From contig USBW01000041.1 in assembly GCA_900553045.1 (NCBI GenBank), positions 1 through 6,548 on the forward strand: 6,548 bases of DNA, given 5' to 3'. This stretch comes from an uncultured Mycoplasmatota bacterium. GTDB lineage: Bacteria > Bacillota_I > Bacilli_A > RF39 > UBA660. Positions 5,815 through 6,548 of the stretch are shown here, piece by piece. Position 1 is the first letter of the stretch; each line of letters starts with the position of its first letter. Under the pieces are notes generated by a model, which was given only the letters and a program-made list of their open reading frames with translations, was not told the DNA's origin and ran no database searches. A program made the translations under genes and the position numbers.

Positions 5815-5822
5815 TGCCACAG

Positions 5823-6128
5823 ATGTACGCAATTATTGCAACAGGTGGTAAACAGTACAAGGTTGCCGAGGGTGACGTAATTAAAGTTGAAAAGCTCGGT
5901 GTAGAAGCTGGTGAAACCGTAACATTTGACAACGTGATCGCAGTCAGCAATGACGGATTAAAGGTTGGCGAGGATGTAAAAGATGCCAGTGTTACCGCTT
6001 CTGTAGTTGAAAACGGAAAAGCTAAAAAAGTTATCGTTTACAAATACAAAAGAAAAACTGGATATCACAAGAAAAACGGTCACAGACAGCAGTACACCAA
6101 AGTTAAGATCGAAAAGATTAACGGTTAA
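5823..6128 (+). CDS. rplU: 50S ribosomal protein L21 (bL21)
   Basis: Ribosomal protein bL21 binds 23S rRNA in the large subunit. The 101-aa product matches the usual 101-104 aa. It opens with the canonical [14 protein letters not shown] and ends with the basic rRNA-binding region [21 protein letters not shown] (about 72-92), which includes the family signature GHRQxYT. It begins the standard Firmicutes order rplU-prp-rpmA under a strong promoter and an L21 leader element, so autoregulation by a ribosomal protein is likely. Codon use and GC (45% in its first 60 bases) differ sharply from the genes to the left, and the sequence looks Clostridia/Lachnospiraceae-like. Function is certain; its belonging to the same genome as ackA-dnaB is doubtful. 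Confidence 0.97.
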   Translation: MYAIIATGGKQYKVAEGDVIKVEKLGVEAGETVTFDNVIAVSNDGLKVGEDVKDASVTASVVENGKAKKVIVYKYKRKTGYHKKNGHRQQYTKVKIEKING

Positions 6129-6140
6129 TCTGGTGTCATC

Positions 6141-6461
6141 ATGATTACAATTAAAGTCAGAAAGAAAAACGGATCTTACGAAGAATTTATTTCGAAGGGA
6201 CATGCCGGTTATGCGGAAGCTGGACAGGATATTGTCTGTGCTGCGGTATCTGCACTGATCATTACCACAGTGAATTCTCTTGAGAAATTCACAGATGATA
6301 AATTTGATGTGCAGGAAAAGGATGGATTTGTTTCCATTCATTTCAGAAATGATCTTTCTGAACGGGGGATGCTCCTTATGGATTCCTTACTTCTCGGTCT
6401 GACGGAAATTGCTGGTAGTTATAACAATCGATATTTGACAGTAAAAGTCAAGGAGGTGTAA
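6141..6461 (+). CDS. prp: Ribosomal-processing cysteine protease Prp
   Basis: Prp (YsxB family) is a small cysteine protease that removes the N-terminal extension of ribosomal protein L27 in Firmicutes and relatives; it was characterised in Staphylococcus aureus. The 106-aa length fits. The catalytic pair is visible: H21 in GHAGYAEAG and C33 in [10 protein letters not shown], with the spacing of the family. It lies between rplU (12 nt upstream) and rpmA, exactly where its substrate is encoded. The ribosome site is weak (GGTG at 6132-6135), so translation is probably coupled to rplU, keeping Prp below the ribosomal proteins. Only 1 of 10 leucines is TTA, and sampled blocks have 40-45% GC. Since Prp is not a highly expressed gene, the contrast with the left part is not due to expression-driven codon choice. 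Confidence 0.95.
   Translation: MITIKVRKKNGSYEEFISKGHAGYAEAGQDIVCAAVSALIITTVNSLEKFTDDKFDVQEKDGFVSIHFRNDLSERGMLLMDSLLLGLTEIAGSYNNRYLTVKVKEV
6451..6456 (+). promoter_or_regulatory. Ribosome binding site of rpmA inside the prp end
   Basis: AGGAGG is embedded in the last codons of prp (AAG GAG GTG TAA), 10 nt before the ATG at 6467. Confidence 0.75.
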
Positions 6462-6466
6462 CAACA

Positions 6467-6548
6467 ATGATGAAGATGAACCTTCAGTTATTCGCACATA
6501 AAAAGGGAGTTGGTTCTACAAAGAACGGTCGTGACTCCGAATCTAAGA
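6467..6548 (+). CDS. rpmA: 50S ribosomal protein L27 (bL27), N-terminal part
   Basis: Ribosomal protein bL27 reaches towards the peptidyl transferase centre with its N-terminus. Only 27 codons lie in the window; the gene is cut by the edge. The product begins [20 protein letters not shown], with the Firmicutes cleavable extension NLQLFA followed by HKKG. Using the ATG at 6467, F9-A10 falls at the same position as the Prp cleavage site described in S. aureus, which supports this start over ATG 6470. A full AGGAGG lies 10 nt upstream. It partners with the Prp protease encoded just before it, which must expose the mature N-terminus for a functional ribosome. Confidence 0.95.
   Translation, partial: MMKMNLQLFAHKKGVGSTKNGRDSESK

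Noticed and set aside
5814..5822. GTG start for rplU
   Set aside because: It overlaps AGGAGG, and L21 proteins begin with MYAII at the ATG at 5823.
5958..6341. Minus-strand frame of 127 codons opposite rplU and prp
   Set aside because: It is fully antisense to two well-identified genes, has a Phe/Ser/Asn-rich translation with no motif, and lacks a promoter or ribosome site.

Overview
The window is a chromosomal housekeeping segment with every gene on the + strand. About 5.6 kb on the left is very AT-rich: three 60-base blocks I counted by hand give 20-33% GC, and 22 of 28 leucines in ackA are TTA. Intergenic gaps are short, UGA acts as a normal stop, and there is a DnaB/DnaD-type replication initiation protein. 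Together these suggest a low-GC member of the Bacilli or a Mollicutes-related uncultured lineage (Erysipelotrichales/RF39-like). That taxon is an inference, not something I could test.

Layout of the left part: an unrecognised 191-aa protein (8-583); then a tight operon of acetate kinase (ackA), a DHH/DHHA1 NrnA-type phosphoesterase and the ribosome-assembly GTPase EngB/YsxC, probably started by an extended -10 promoter at 654-662 and closed by a terminator hairpin that overlaps the end of engB. Next come an unrecognised 167-aa protein (3479-3982), the DnaB-like replication initiation protein (4020-5294), and a small zinc-ribbon RNHCP protein touching the dnaB stop. A second hairpin plus T-run (about 5634-5660) closes this set. 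Both the 167-aa gene and dnaB carry the same compact module: a -10-like hexamer, 6 nt, GGTGAT, then the start codon 3-4 nt later. This would give transcripts with leaders of only about 10 nt.

Right of about 5700 the character changes. A textbook sigma-70/SigA promoter with a 17-nt spacer leads into an L21-leader-type RNA element. Then comes the classic Firmicutes cluster rplU (L21), prp (the cysteine protease that trims L27) and rpmA (L27, cut by the window edge). The L27 N-terminus carries the matching cleavable extension. Here GC is about 40-45% in sampled blocks, only 1 of 10 leucines in prp is TTA, and Shine-Dalgarno sites are full AGGAGG. The protein sequences look Clostridia/Lachnospiraceae-like to me.

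The most notable observation is this abrupt break at about 5605-5702. The simplest reading is a chimeric assembly junction or mis-join between two gut-type Firmicutes. A real transfer of a ribosomal-protein cluster is the less likely alternative. I see no CRISPR array, mobile element, tRNA or rRNA, and no obvious new defence or biosynthetic system. The remaining novelty lies in the two unrecognised proteins and the RNHCP protein.
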